Counted from the first letter of the stretch, positions 1-9,645 are shown. The stretch: DNA of 64,000 bases from Cyanobacterium sp. T60_A2020_053 (GCA_015272165.1 JACYMF010000058.1:57289-121288); one strand, 5' to 3'. Numbers and translations: made by a program. Notes: generated by a model not told the origin, from the letters alone.

Positions 1-326
1 TTAGAGTTACCGCCCATAACTTCCATCAACCCATTAAGTTGGGAAACATTGCCACCGGTTACACGAGTTAAAATATTTTGAATATTAGGATTAGTCAAGA
101 ATGTAGCGATTTGATCTTGACTTAAACCAAATTCTTGGAAACTATGGAATAAATTTTGACCATCCCTTGATAAACTTGTACCATCAATGGTGATTTGCTG
201 TCCTTCTCTGGTGATGATGGTGGCAGTTGTACCATCAATTTTTATTTCTTGGGCGAGGGCGCTGGTATGATGGTTAAAAAGTAAGCCTGAGATTACTGTT
301 AGCAGTAAATTTACTTTTTTATTCAT
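1..326 (-). CDS. Filamentous haemagglutinin N-terminal domain protein (partial, 5' part only)
   Basis: The minus-strand frame opens with ATG at 326 and runs off the left edge, so only about 108 N-terminal residues are visible. It starts with a signal peptide (MNKKVNLLLTVISGLLF, then an Ala-rich cleavage region ending ALAQ). It continues into the TPS/haemagglutination-activity pattern: DGTT repeats, then NLFHSFQEF and NIQNILTRVTGGN. Those phrases are typical of cyanobacterial secreted proteins exported by two-partner secretion. The length and any C-terminal CHAT or repeat domain lie outside the window. Its role in adhesion or surface display is inferred from the family. Confidence 0.8.
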   Translation of the reverse strand, partial: MNKKVNLLLTVISGLLFNHHTSALAQEIKIDGTTATIITREGQQITIDGTSLSRDGQNLFHSFQEFGLSQDQIATFLTNPNIQNILTRVTGGNVSQLNGLMEVMGGNS

Positions 327-436
327 GGTGGTTAAGAAAATTAGGGCAAATTTTGCTCAAATTATAGCTAATTTAGCTCATTATAAAGATCATTCTCTAA
401 GCAAAAATTAAGAAACTTTACGTTAACATTAGTTTT

Positions 437-476
437 ACTCTCTTAAACTACCTTTGTGCCTTTGCGCCTTTGCGAG
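437..476. repeat. Dispersed CTTTGCGCCTTTGCG-type repeat
   Basis: An AT-rich spacer contains the phrase CCTTTGTGCCTTTGCGCC followed by TTTGCGAGA. The same phrase recurs near 8980-9008 and inside the inverted-repeat element at 39955-40074. It is a short interspersed repeat of the kind common in cyanobacterial spacers. No function is evident. Confidence 0.55.
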
Positions 477-504
477 ACATAAAAATATAGTTGTTACTGA
501 ATTT

Positions 505-2319
505 TTAATTTGGCTGGGGAATAGAAGGAGTATTTTTAAATTGCATAGCATAAAGTTTGGCATAATAACCATTTTGTGCTAGTAATTCTTCATGAGTACC
601 GACTTCTTGAATTTTACCTTTTTCTAATGCCACAATTTGATCAGCATTTTGGATGGTAGAAAGACGATGGGCAATAACTACCGTAGTGCGATTTTGACAC
701 AAGTTATCTAGGGCTTCCTGCACGACTTTTTCAGAAACGGTGTCGAGGGCGCTGGTGGCTTCATCTAGCAACAATAACTCAGGATTACGTAATAATGCTC
801 TAGCGATGGCGATACGTTGTTTTTGCCCTCCTGATAATAATACACCTCTATCTCCTATTTCTGTTTCTAATTGTTGAGGTAATTCCATCACAAAATCATA
901 AGCATTGGCTTGTTTTAATGCATTAATTAATTGATTATCATCAATATTTTCTAAACCATAAGAAACATTGTAACGGACACTATTATTAAACAAAAAAGTG
1001 TCTTGACTTACTACTGCCATTTTTGCTCTAATAGTTTTTAACTCATATTTTTTATAATCAATATTATCAATTAAAATTTTTCCTTGGGTGGGATCATAAA
1101 ATCTAACAAATAAATCCCCTAAAGTTGATTTTCCCGAACCAGATGAGCCTACTAAAGCTGTTACTTTTCCTTGAGGAATTGATAATTGAATATTATCTAA
1201 AACTACTTTATCATGCCCCGGATATGTAAAGGTGACATGGTCAAAATAAAATTCTTTTTGAAGGGAAGAAAAAGCAATATTACCTTGTGGTAAAAAGGGT
1301 TTATCTTGACGATTTAAAAATTCATTAACCACCTCAACACTACTAGATTGATTGGCAAAAGCGTTACGTTGATTATCGATTTGAGCGACCAACGGCACGG
1401 CACGAAATAACACTATTAAATAAGTTAACAATACTGGTACTAAAGTATTAGCATTTTCGCCAAGGCTAACTTTTCCAATAATTACAATGGCTAAGATAAT
1501 CAATATCCCTCCTATTTCATTCAATGGAGAAATAAGCATACTATTGTATTCAACTGCTAAATCTGCCTGTTGTTTTTGATTCATTAAATTGGTTAAATTA
1601 TAATACTCTTCCTTTTCTTTGCTCATGGATTTAACTAATCTAATTCCTGTTAATATTTCGATTAATTTTTGAGAATAAGTACGAGCAATTTGTCTTTGTT
1701 TTCTACCTAATTCTTTTGACCTTTCTACAAAAAATTGATTACTTAAGCTCAGTAAAAATAATAAAAAACCCGTAATTAATGTTAATTGCCACGAAATAGT
1801 GAAAAGTATCACTGTAAAAGTGAATAAATTAAAAGAAATAGTAACCATTTTAATGGCGGTATTAACTGACGCAGCAGTGCGAGATGATTCTGTTTCTAAA
1901 TTACTAATTAATGTGCCAACTTTTGTTCTTTGAAAAAAGTCTAAGTCCACTGACATTAACAAGTCTAATAAGTCGTATTTTAAACGGTTAGATAAACTTT
2001 TACTTAACCATGAGCTAAATAAAAGATTTAAGATATTATTAATGTTTTTAAACACAATAATACAAATAATTATCCCTAGCATTAAAGCTATTTTTGTATT
2101 ACCTTCAAATGTATCAAAAAAACTAAAAGGTTTACTTAAAATGGGAGGAAAATTTTTGGTATCCAGTAAAGTAGGGTCTAATATACTTAAAACTATAGGG
2201 ATAATCAGAGTAACACCAATACTATTAAAAAAAGCGCCCGAAAAACCAAACAATAAACTTGCGAGAATTAGCCAACGAAATTGAAGCGCATATTTGAGTA
2301 GTAATTTGTTATGATTCAT
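505..2319 (-). CDS. ABC exporter, fused permease and ATPase (MsbA/HepA type)
   Basis: This 604-residue half-transporter has six predicted membrane segments in residues 1-320 (for example around 20-45, 75-100, 160-190 and 270-300), followed by a nucleotide-binding domain. The domain shows Walker A GSSGSGKST, signature LSGGQKQR, Walker B LLLLDEAT and the switch histidine in VIAHRLST, so it should be catalytically competent. Such proteins work as homodimers in the inner membrane and export lipids, glycolipids or polysaccharide precursors. A GT4 glycosyltransferase lies 90 bp upstream on the same strand, as in cyanobacterial HepA-like envelope loci, so glycoconjugate export is a reasonable inference. 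The exact substrate is unknown. Confidence 0.9.
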   Translation of the reverse strand: MNHNKLLLKYALQFRWLILASLLFGFSGAFFNSIGVTLIIPIVLSILDPTLLDTKNFPPILSKPFSFFDTFEGNTKIALMLGIIICIIVFKNINNILNLLFSSWLSKSLSNRLKYDLLDLLMSVDLDFFQRTKVGTLISNLETESSRTAASVNTAIKMVTISFNLFTFTVILFTISWQLTLITGFLLFLLSLSNQFFVERSKELGRKQRQIARTYSQKLIEILTGIRLVKSMSKEKEEYYNLTNLMNQKQQADLAVEYNSMLISPLNEIGGILIILAIVIIGKVSLGENANTLVPVLLTYLIVLFRAVPLVAQIDNQRNAFANQSSSVEVVNEFLNRQDKPFLPQGNIAFSSLQKEFYFDHVTFTYPGHDKVVLDNIQLSIPQGKVTALVGSSGSGKSTLGDLFVRFYDPTQGKILIDNIDYKKYELKTIRAKMAVVSQDTFLFNNSVRYNVSYGLENIDDNQLINALKQANAYDFVMELPQQLETEIGDRGVLLSGGQKQRIAIARALLRNPELLLLDEATSALDTVSEKVVQEALDNLCQNRTTVVIAHRLSTIQNADQIVALEKGKIQEVGTHEELLAQNGYYAKLYAMQFKNTPSIPQPN

Positions 2320-2409
2320 GAAAAATGATTAAATAAGGGCTAAAGCCTTAAAGATAAAAGTATATTAATCCAGTGTGATTTGGGCTAAAGCCCTAACTAC
2401 AAACTTACT

Positions 2410-3609
2410 TTAAGTTATGACGGAATCGATCACTTGTTGTAACATAAATTCCATTTGCTCTAAGCTAAAATACATAAAATAGCGTTCTCTAGCTTGTAAT
2501 CCTTTATTCAAGGCTGTGGCATAATCGTTAAAAATATTCTGGATAGTTTCAGCTATAGCTGAGGGTGATTCAGGTTCAACTAAATATCCTGTATCCTGCA
2601 ATAATTCAGGAATATCACCTACTTTAGTGGCTAGAATCGGTTTAGCCATAGTCATGGCATCGGTCAATTTTAACGGAAATTGAGCAATAGTTTCAAGGGT
2701 ATCCCGTTGGGGTATCACCATAATATCAGCGCCCGTCACCATTTCGGGCATCATCTCGAAGGGTTGCGGAGGCAGATAAATTAACCATTTTGCCCATTTT
2801 TCTTGTAAATATTGATCATAATCATCATAGGGGCTACCGCCTACAATGACAAGGCGTAAATCTTCTTCATTGAGTATATCCAGCGCCCTCAACACATCCT
2901 CAACACCTTTGTAGGGGCGAGGGGCGCCGGGAAACATCAACACCCGATAATCTTGTAAACCGTATTTTTCTTTAACGGTTTTTTGATTATAATTAGCTGG
3001 GTTAAATAACTGTAAATCCTTCCCTTGGGGAATATAAATGCCCCCGAAACGTTTTTGTAAAAAGAGATTATGGGTAGTAATGGCATCGGCATAACTGGTA
3101 AATTTTTCTAACCGTCTCAAGTAGAATGGATGGTCAGGATTTCTTAGTTTACCATCTCCTTTAATAACTTCCTTCATGAATTTTAGGGGATTTAAACCTA
3201 AGCGCCAGTCATCTCCCCCATACCAACTCATTTCCCAGTCATCAATGTCTAAAATTAACGGTTTGCGCGCCAAAAGTTTTTTAATAATACCGATGCCAAA
3301 ACTACTCACTTTCAACTTAACAGCATAAATAATATCCCCATCAATACAACTTAGTAACTCTTTACTAGCTCCAAAAAGATTGGAGTAATAGTCACAAGGA
3401 ATATAAGTAATGGGAATTTTCGTGGAAAAACGAGGAGTTTCGCTGTCAAAACCTAAGCCAAAAATTCTTACTTGATAGCCTAATCTGGTTAATGCTTCAG
3501 CGATCAAAAATGGGCGCACGCCACCGCCCCAGCGCCCAGAACCTTTACTGGATAAGTCACTGACGATAATGGAAATTTTTAAATCAGAATTATTTTTGTT
3601 GGTATTCAC
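2410..3609 (-). CDS. Glycosyltransferase family 4 protein
   Basis: A 399-residue GT-B fold glycosyltransferase. The N-terminal half has the Gly-rich acceptor-side phrase GGGVRPFLIAEALTRLGYQV. The C-terminal half has the GT4 donor-site pattern: LMFPGAPRPYKGVEDVLRAL, VIVGGSP, and later FPLKLTDAMTMAKPILATKVGDIPE, in which the usual acidic residue of the EX7E motif is not obvious. It probably transfers a sugar from a nucleotide-sugar onto an envelope glycan or lipid. It lies just upstream of the ABC exporter on the same strand and may be co-transcribed with it. Sugar specificity cannot be read from the sequence. Confidence 0.87.
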   Translation of the reverse strand: MNTNKNNSDLKISIIVSDLSSKGSGRWGGGVRPFLIAEALTRLGYQVRIFGLGFDSETPRFSTKIPITYIPCDYYSNLFGASKELLSCIDGDIIYAVKLKVSSFGIGIIKKLLARKPLILDIDDWEMSWYGGDDWRLGLNPLKFMKEVIKGDGKLRNPDHPFYLRRLEKFTSYADAITTHNLFLQKRFGGIYIPQGKDLQLFNPANYNQKTVKEKYGLQDYRVLMFPGAPRPYKGVEDVLRALDILNEEDLRLVIVGGSPYDDYDQYLQEKWAKWLIYLPPQPFEMMPEMVTGADIMVIPQRDTLETIAQFPLKLTDAMTMAKPILATKVGDIPELLQDTGYLVEPESPSAIAETIQNIFNDYATALNKGLQARERYFMYFSLEQMEFMLQQVIDSVIT

Positions 3610-3709
3610 AAGTTACAGATGGCATTATTTATGATCAATAATCCATTGAATGAAAGACTGATATATAATGGCAAGTTAAGTTTTGTTAATTACACTCGCC
3701 ATTTATACC

Positions 3710-4483
3710 ATGAATATTATCAGAATACCAGTATTATCCGATAACTATATCTTCATAATTCATGATTCTAATACGAATCAAGTGGCAGTAGTTGATCCAG
3801 CCGAAGCTGAACCGGTGTTAAACTGTATCAAAGAATTAAATGGTCAATTAGTGGCAATTTTTAACACCCATCACCATGGCGATCATGTGGGCGGTAATAA
3901 AGAATTAATCAAGGCTTTTCCTAATGCAGTGGTATATGGTGGCGAGGAGGATAGGGGTAGAATACCCCATCAACAAGTATTTTTGCAAGAAGGAGATACC
4001 GTAGAATTTGTCGGGCGCAAAGGAGAAGTTTTTTTTGTACCCGGCCATACCAAAGCGCACATCGCCTATTATTTTCCCCCCGTCGAAGCGTCAGAGGCTG
4101 GGGAACTATTTTGCGGAGATACATTGTTTTCGGGGGGTTGTGGGCGCTTGTTTGAAGGCACACCAGCCCAAATGGTGGACTCTTTGGGAAAAATACGCAG
4201 TTTACCCGATCAAACTAGGGTATGGTGCGCCCATGAATACACCCTCAGTAACTTAAATTTTGCTATAACCATTGAAAGTAACAATTTACACTTGCAGGAT
4301 CGCTATCAAGAGGTTAAGATAGCACGTCAAGAAAATAAATCTACTATCCCCGCTTGGTTGGGCAATGAAAAAATGACTAATCCTTTTTTACGATGGGATA
4401 GCCCAGAAATTCAGTCTGCTATGGGTTTTACTGAACCTAGTCGAGTTTTCGGGCGCTTACGGGGCATGAAAGACAACTTTTAA
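3710..4483 (+). CDS. gloB: Hydroxyacylglutathione hydrolase (glyoxalase II)
   Basis: A 257-residue metallo-beta-lactamase fold enzyme that hydrolyses S-D-lactoylglutathione to D-lactate and glutathione, the second step of methylglyoxal detoxification in the cytosol. The dinuclear metal motif THHHGDHVGG is present, followed by the further metal ligands in VPGHTKAH, FCGDTLFSGGCGRLFEGT and WCAHEY. The C-terminal substrate-binding part (NPFLRWDS) is intact. The frame extends nine codons upstream to a TTG at 3683. The ATG at 3710 (MNIIRIPVLSDNY) matches the family N-terminus and is preferred. It is divergent from the glycosyltransferase gene. Confidence 0.93.
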   Translation: MNIIRIPVLSDNYIFIIHDSNTNQVAVVDPAEAEPVLNCIKELNGQLVAIFNTHHHGDHVGGNKELIKAFPNAVVYGGEEDRGRIPHQQVFLQEGDTVEFVGRKGEVFFVPGHTKAHIAYYFPPVEASEAGELFCGDTLFSGGCGRLFEGTPAQMVDSLGKIRSLPDQTRVWCAHEYTLSNLNFAITIESNNLHLQDRYQEVKIARQENKSTIPAWLGNEKMTNPFLRWDSPEIQSAMGFTEPSRVFGRLRGMKDNF

Positions 4484-4487
4484 AAGG

Positions 4488-4645
4488 GCAAAGGTTTGAA
4501 AAGGGCAAAGTTAAAAGGGCAAAGGTTAAATAAGTAACCAGTAATTATTCCCTCTGCTTCCCTTTCTCCCTCTGCTTCCCCTTCTCCCCCTTCTCTCCCT
4601 TCTCTCCCTTCTCTCCCTTCTCTCCCTTCTCTCCCTTCTCTCCCC
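4488..4645. repeat. AAGGGCA heptamer repeats and a 9-bp minisatellite
   Basis: The spacer begins with degenerate AAAGGGCAAAGG heptamers (4488-4530). It then has pyrimidine-rich sequence ending in about six tandem copies of the 9-mer TTCTCTCCC between 4591 and 4645, just 32 bp before the next start codon. Such heptamer repeats are typical of cyanobacterial spacers. The 9-mer array could slip and change the 5' leader length of the LCP gene. Confidence 0.8.
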
Positions 4646-4676
4646 CCCTGCTTCCCCTACCACCTAACACCATAAT

Positions 4677-6068
4677 ATGTCAGTAAGCAAACTCAACTAC
4701 CATCCCACGAAAAAAATGCGCCCCAAACCGCAACAGCCCAAAACGCCCAAAAAAGTAAATTGGCTATTAATGGGTTTTGGTTTAAGTGCCATTGCTTCGG
4801 TTTCCACTGTGTTAGGGGCGCTGATGGCTCTATCACTTACTCAAACTCCCTTTTCTCAAGTCAGATTATCCGCCAAGGAAGAAGCTGTATTTAACCAAGA
4901 AGATGCCGTTACCTTCAGTAGTTTAAATATACCGAATCTCAGTCGCCCTGTTAATATTTTAGTCTTGGGGGTTAAAGTGTTAACCTCCGATATTGCCGAT
5001 CATCCCAAAGATAATTTAGGCTACCATGCCTTAGTCAATTCTTTTGATGGCTTATCCGATAGTATATTATTACTAAGGTTTGATCCTCAAAAAAATGATG
5101 TGGTGGTTTTATCCATTCCTAGGGATACTAAAACTTTTGTGCCTGATGTGGGAATTACCAAAATTAATGAAGCTAATGCCCATGGTGGTCCGGCTTTGGC
5201 GGCGGAATCAGTGAGTAATATGTTAGATGGGGTGGAAATTGATCGCTACATCCGTATCAATGTGCAAGGGGTAGAAAAATTAATTGATGCCTTGGGTGGC
5301 GTAGATTTTTATGTCCCCAAAGATATGAAGTATAGTGATGACAGTCAAAGGTTGTATATTAATCTAAAAGAAGGTCAACAACATCTCGATGGTGATAAGG
5401 CGTTACAATTACTACGTTTTCGTTATGATGCTTTAGGGGATGTGGGTAGAGTGCAACGACAACAAGCGGTGCTACGGGCGCTCGTTGAACAGGCTTTAAA
5501 TCCTCGCACCATCCTCAGAATGCCCGAAATTTTGGGGGTGATTCGTTCTCACTTAGATACAAATTTAAGTACCAATGAAATTATTGCCCTTTCTGCATTT
5601 GCTGGGCAAAAAAGTCGCTCTAATTTTAAAATGGTGATGTTACCTGGAGAGTTTAATCAACCAGAAGAAGGTGAGTTAAGTTATTGGCTACCTCATCCTA
5701 GAAGTATTAATAAAATTGCCGTGGAGCATTTTAATGCTACTCCAGATTACTACGAGGTGACAGAGCAAGAATTTAACCCTAGTCAAGTGCGTATTGCTAT
5801 TCAAACGAATCCTGATGACACAGAAAAAGCTCAAAGTTTAACAACCGCTTTAGCTGAAGCCGGTTATAGGCGAGTGTTTGTAAGTTCTATTCCTCAAAAT
5901 CAACCCTTAGCAAAAACTAGAATTATTGCTCAAAATGGCGATGCTTCTACAGCGGCACGAATTCGTGCTGATTTGGGTATCGGTGAAGTATTGGTGGAAG
6001 GCACTGGAGTTATTAGTACAGATGTAACTATTCAGGTGGGCGCTGATTGGCAATATTCCCCAGAATAA
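4677..6068 (+). CDS. LytR-CpsA-Psr (LCP) family protein with LytR C-terminal domain
   Basis: A 463-residue envelope protein with a basic cytoplasmic N-terminus (residues 1-28), one membrane anchor (about 29-53) and an LCP domain (about 95-270). The LCP domain shows the characteristic SDSILLLRFDP, SIPRDTKTFVP and QLLRFRYDALGDVGRVQRQQ phrases, whose Asp and Arg residues bind the polyprenyl pyrophosphate head. Residues about 360-460 form a LytR_C domain (VRIAIQTNPDDTEKAQSLTTAL). LCP enzymes transfer glycopolymers from lipid carriers to peptidoglycan or other acceptors. In cyanobacteria the polymer is not well defined. The gene is monocistronic and preceded by a tandem-repeat spacer. Confidence 0.9.
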   Translation: MSVSKLNYHPTKKMRPKPQQPKTPKKVNWLLMGFGLSAIASVSTVLGALMALSLTQTPFSQVRLSAKEEAVFNQEDAVTFSSLNIPNLSRPVNILVLGVKVLTSDIADHPKDNLGYHALVNSFDGLSDSILLLRFDPQKNDVVVLSIPRDTKTFVPDVGITKINEANAHGGPALAAESVSNMLDGVEIDRYIRINVQGVEKLIDALGGVDFYVPKDMKYSDDSQRLYINLKEGQQHLDGDKALQLLRFRYDALGDVGRVQRQQAVLRALVEQALNPRTILRMPEILGVIRSHLDTNLSTNEIIALSAFAGQKSRSNFKMVMLPGEFNQPEEGELSYWLPHPRSINKIAVEHFNATPDYYEVTEQEFNPSQVRIAIQTNPDDTEKAQSLTTALAEAGYRRVFVSSIPQNQPLAKTRIIAQNGDASTAARIRADLGIGEVLVEGTGVISTDVTIQVGADWQYSPE

Positions 6069-6122
6069 GCAGAGTGGTTTCAAGGTAGTATCAAAGTAGA
6101 TTTGTTGTAAACGTTCAGAGGG

Positions 6123-7098
6123 TTATGCAACCAAAGAGATTGACTCATCATCTGTGTCAATCTTACCCGAAGTGAAGGAATCTGAAGATGGACAAGGAAT
6201 GCTATCTCTTGGGATTAAAGATGGGGTCGAATTTCCTTGTCTATTTGCCTCAATAGTTTCTCGGATAAATTCCAAAACATGACGATTTTGAGAACGTAAA
6301 CTACTTACTACCGTCAGCATTCTTGCCACGAAGATACTACCATTCTCGCTTTGTGAACCAAAACTCGTCTTTTTCCACAGCACCGCTGGACGAATTGCTC
6401 TCTCGGCGCCATTATTCGTCGGTTCTAAATTTTCTACATCTACAAATAGCCACAAAGCATTTTCCACCTTCAATAATCCCAAAAAAGTCCTGCATTCCAT
6501 TCACAATCATACGATAAGAATGACGATATACCCCACTCATCAAAGAGACTAAAGCTACCACTGTAGCACCATAGCCACTTTCACAGACGTTTTCGGGAAA
6601 ATTAGCTCTTGTTTTCGTGCCACAATGGTCACACTCTAATTGATGTCAGCGATGTTCGACTATTTCTAGTGCCATGGGTGGTATTTCCACTATTTGATGG
6701 CGATAAGGATGGTCGTCTCTACCTGAAAGTTTTTCTCCACAACATTTACAGGTTTCAGGTAGGTGGTTTTCAACACTTTTACATTCTGATTCAGGGTATA
6801 ATTATCTATTCTTGCCAATATGCCCTTTTTGTCCACCTCTTTTTCTTTTTTTACTGTTTAATTTTTGTTTCTTTTCTGGTTTAATAATTTCAGTGGATGG
6901 TGGAATGCTCGAATCATTGGAGTTATTATTAACTTTTTCTGCCAGATTTTCTTGTCTTTGTTTTGATTCTTCCAGTTCTTTTTCTAGTTGTTCAATTCTT
7001 TGTTTTTGATGCACCACAAAATTTTTCACTCCTTCGGGAGTCAAATCCCATTCTCCCATCGTGTAAAAATTTATTTTCAGTAGTTGCTCTTTTTCCAT
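6123..7098 (-). pseudogene. IS66 family transposase (TnpC) remnant with internal deletion
   Basis: Read on the minus strand, the 5' part (7098-6802) encodes the IS66 N-terminus: a coiled-coil leader, NNSNDSSIPPSTE and KRKRGGQKGHIGKNR. After an in-frame stop the frame continues through a zinc-ribbon-like CKCCGEKLSG and CDHCGTKTRA, with a further stop, to LMSGVYRHSYRMIV. It then jumps, with a frame change, to the family C-terminus (6500-6123) containing NNGAERAIRPAVLWKKTSFGSQ. Everything between, including the first catalytic acidic residues of the DDE core, is deleted. About 975 bp remain of a gene normally near 1.5 kb. No terminal inverted repeats were identified. It is inactive. Confidence 0.88.
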
Positions 7099-7232
7099 GT
7101 CTCTAAACTACCATATTTTCGTCTCCCCCTGAACGCTTACCCTTGATTTTTGGCTTTGGGTGTATGTTTTCGTTGTGAACGTGGTAGTTTATTCATGACA
7201 GAATAAGAATGTATGACTAGGATTCAATAGTT

Positions 7233-7430
7233 ATGAAAATTAAAGTTTTAGTGTGGCAAGAAGATGATGTTTGGTGTGCAAGTGTACCTTCTCTCAAAGG
7301 TTGTCATACTTGGGGAGAAAGTTATGAACATTTGTTAGAAATGGTGAAAGAAGCGATCGAACTTTATTTAGACGATTCTATTGAAGAAGAAATACCCGAA
7401 AATTATCAACTAATTGAATTAGCCTTATAA
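7233..7430 (+). CDS. HicB family antitoxin (UPF0150-type)
   Basis: A 65-residue protein with the compact HicB fold pattern: a beta-strand MKIKVLVWQEDDVWCASVPSL, the CHTWGESYEHLLEMVKEAIELYL segment and an acidic tail. These small partly RNase-H-like proteins neutralise HicA mRNA interferases. The stop codon overlaps the remnant of a HicA toxin gene downstream, so this was an antitoxin-first operon. With the toxin broken, the antitoxin is probably a solitary relic or could act on HicA proteins elsewhere. The latter is conjecture. Confidence 0.82.
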   Translation: MKIKVLVWQEDDVWCASVPSLKGCHTWGESYEHLLEMVKEAIELYLDDSIEEEIPENYQLIELAL

Positions 7431-7630
7431 AATCTATTTCTGGGAAAAAACTTGCTAAAATTTTAGAAAAGAAAGGCTGGATATTAGTTAAAACTAGAGG
7501 TAGTCATTTTAAATTTGAAAAAGGATAAGATTCTCTGATTGTGCCTATTCATAGTAATAAAGATTTACCGATTGGAACTCTTAAAAGTATCATGAAAGAT
7601 GCGAACTTAACAGAAAATGATTTACTTTGA
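7427..7630 (+). pseudogene. HicA toxin remnant (nonsense mutation, start codon lost)
   Basis: Directly overlapping the hicB stop, the frame reads (I)KSISGKKLAKILEKKGW, then TRGSHFKFEKG, stop, DSLIVPIHSNKDLPIGTLK and finally DANLTENDLL. This is the full HicA double-stranded-RNA-binding-like sequence, including the catalytic His in GSH. The TAA at 7526-7528 splits it, and the codon at the expected start is ATA rather than ATG. Both lesions argue the toxin is dead. It ends 9 bp before the convergent kdpA remnant. Confidence 0.85.
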
Positions 7631-7639
7631 TTCTAAAAT

Positions 7640-8971
7640 TCACAATAAGTTAAACCCTTCTGCGATCGGACCTAAAGCTAACACAGGAAAAAATGTCAAT
7701 GCACCTAATATCAAAATTACCCCTGCTGTTATACTGGTAAATAACACCGTATCTGTCCGTAAAGTACCAGATGTTAAAGGTACTGGTTGTTTCCGTGACA
7801 TATTATCGGCTAGTAATAAGAGGGCAATAATTGGCACATATCTACCTAAAATTAAACTAAAGGTTGTACTGATATTCCACCATAAAGTATTATCTCCTAA
7901 TCCTTCAAAACCTGAACCATTATTAGCGCCCGCCGACCCATACTCGAATACTACTTGTGAAATGCCATGAAAATCTGGGTTACTAATTCCTGCTAAAGTT
8001 TCAGGAAAAGCTAAGGTTATGGCACTGGGGATTAAAATAGCGATAGGATGCACTAATAAAATCACACTGGCTAATACTATCTCTGGTTTTTCGATTTTTC
8101 GCCCTAAAAATTCGGGTGTCCTTCCTACCATTAATCCTGTTAAAAATACGGTTAAAATCAGGTAAATGAATAGATAGGCTGTACCTGTACCCTGTCCTCC
8201 CCAAATTATCTGTAAAAATAGATTAAACATGGTACTAAATCCCCCCGTAGGCATTAGGGAATCGTGCATTCCATTTGCAGCACCGCACACAGTAGCCGTT
8301 GTCATAACAGCCCATAAGGCGGTTTGACTCCAACCAAATCTGACTTCTTTTCCTTCTAAGTTGGGTTGGGTTTCTCCTAAAAGGTTATTAACTAAAGGAT
8401 TACCGTAATATTCTCCTACGGCAGTTATGACAGTCAAGACGGTAAAAATACTAAATACCATCCAAAATATTAACCATGCTTGACGTTTACTATTGGCAAA
8501 TATTCCATAAGTATAAATTAAGGAAGTGGGAATACTCATCATTGCCAAAATCGCCACTAGATTAGAGAAAGGATTAGGATTTTCGTAGGGGTGCGCTGAG
8601 TTAATACCAAAAAAACCGCCACCATTTTCCCCTAATTGTTTAATGATCTCAAAATGAGCAACCGGTCCGATCGCAATTACTTGATTAGCGCCCTCCAACG
8701 TTGTTACCGTTACAGGAGGAGATAAGGTTTCTGGTACTCCTGAGATTATGAGTACGATCGCCCCTAGAATAGAAATAGGTAATAAAATGCGAGTAATAGA
8801 TAAGGTTAAATCCACATAAAAATTACCTAATCTTTGCCCTGTTAAACCCCGAATAAATGCGATCGCCACCGCTAACCCTGTACCTAAAGTCTCTAAACAA
8901 ACGTATAACTTTGCGTTTATCTTTTCTAAACACTTGTCTAAACAAACCCTTTTCTTTTCCTCATGCAACAA
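7640..8971 (-). pseudogene. kdpA: KdpA potassium-transporting ATPase subunit A, 5'-truncated orphan
   Basis: The minus-strand frame is clearly KdpA from about 8890 downward ([18 protein letters not shown]) to the natural C-terminus. It keeps the second, third and fourth selectivity-filter loops: [29 protein letters not shown] and [15 protein letters not shown]. Roughly the first 145 residues of the family's ~560 are missing, including the first pore loop, and are replaced by about 27 unrelated residues. With one of four pore loops gone it cannot form the K+ filter. No kdpB or kdpC follows; the next gene is the HicBA remnant. It is a relic of a lost kdp operon, probably disrupted together with the adjacent insertion-sequence scraps. 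Confidence 0.88.
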
Positions 8972-8989
8972 ACCTTAAAATCCTTTGCG

Positions 8990-9125
8990 TCTTTGCGCCT
9001 TTGCGAGAAAAAAAACCTTCTCATTATCTCTGTATTTATTATCGTAATTACCCTTGAATTTACTACTCCCCCCGCCTATGTCTTTGGCTATCTTTATACA
9101 GGTGCAATTTTATTAGTCAATATTT
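8990..9125 (+). pseudogene. N-terminal membrane segment scrap, sensor-kinase-like
   Basis: A short plus-strand reading encodes a hydrophobic segment with the phrase TPPAYVFGYLYTGAILLVN. I associate this phrase with the first membrane helices of cyanobacterial sensor histidine kinases. It then runs directly into IS982-like sequence, so only a few dozen residues survive. Assignment rests on one phrase and is tentative. A dispersed CTTTGCGTCTTTGCG repeat lies just before it at about 8980-9008. Confidence 0.35.
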
Positions 9126-9645
9126 GCCATAAGAAAAGAGCGAAAAGAAATAAAGTTTTTCAAAACTTAGCCCATTGGGGAAAAAGCTCTATTGACTGAT
9201 ATTTCGGCTTTAAACTTCACTTAATTATTAACGAAATGGGTGAAATCTTAGCATTTAAAATCACCCAAGGAAATGTGGACGATAGAAAAACAGTTCCTTA
9301 TTTAACCAAGAATTTATGGGGGAGATTATTTGGAGATAAAGGCTATATTTCTCAAGATTTATTTCAAGAGCTATATCAGCAAAATATTAAGTTAATTACG
9401 CCATTCAAAAAAAATATGAATAATAAATTATTAGAACCATGGGAAAAGTTGATGTTGAGAAAACGCTCTTTAATTGAAACAGTGAATGACCAGTTACAAA
9501 ATATATCCCAAATAGTTCATTCACGACACAGAAGTCCCATTAATTTTTTAGTCAATGTAATTGGTGGATTAATTGCTTATTCCACAATGTTTTCGATTTT
9601 ACTGTTATATCGAACTGAGGTTTTAGAGAAAATACCGTATTTTCT
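9126..9645 (+). pseudogene. IS982 family transposase remnant
   Basis: The reading RNKVFQNLAHWGKSSID, stop (TGA at 9198-9200 where the family has Trp), then YFGFKLHLIINEMGEILAF, TQGNVDDRK and RLFGDKGYISQDLFQELY matches the C-terminal half of IS982 transposases. It includes the middle and final DDE-region phrases and the KRSLIETVNDQLQNI motif. The 5' half is missing and replaced by the sensor-kinase-like scrap. The longest open part starts at ATG 9236. Past about 9640 the frame runs into a repeat containing CTATGCACTATCCACCCCCC. It is inactive. Confidence 0.82.

Noticed and set aside
6609..6884. Plus-strand open frames across 6323-7009
   Set aside because: They are antisense shadows of the IS66 remnant, whose minus-strand translation matches the family.
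7617..7970. 117-residue plus-strand frame
   Set aside because: It is antisense to the clearly recognisable kdpA remnant.
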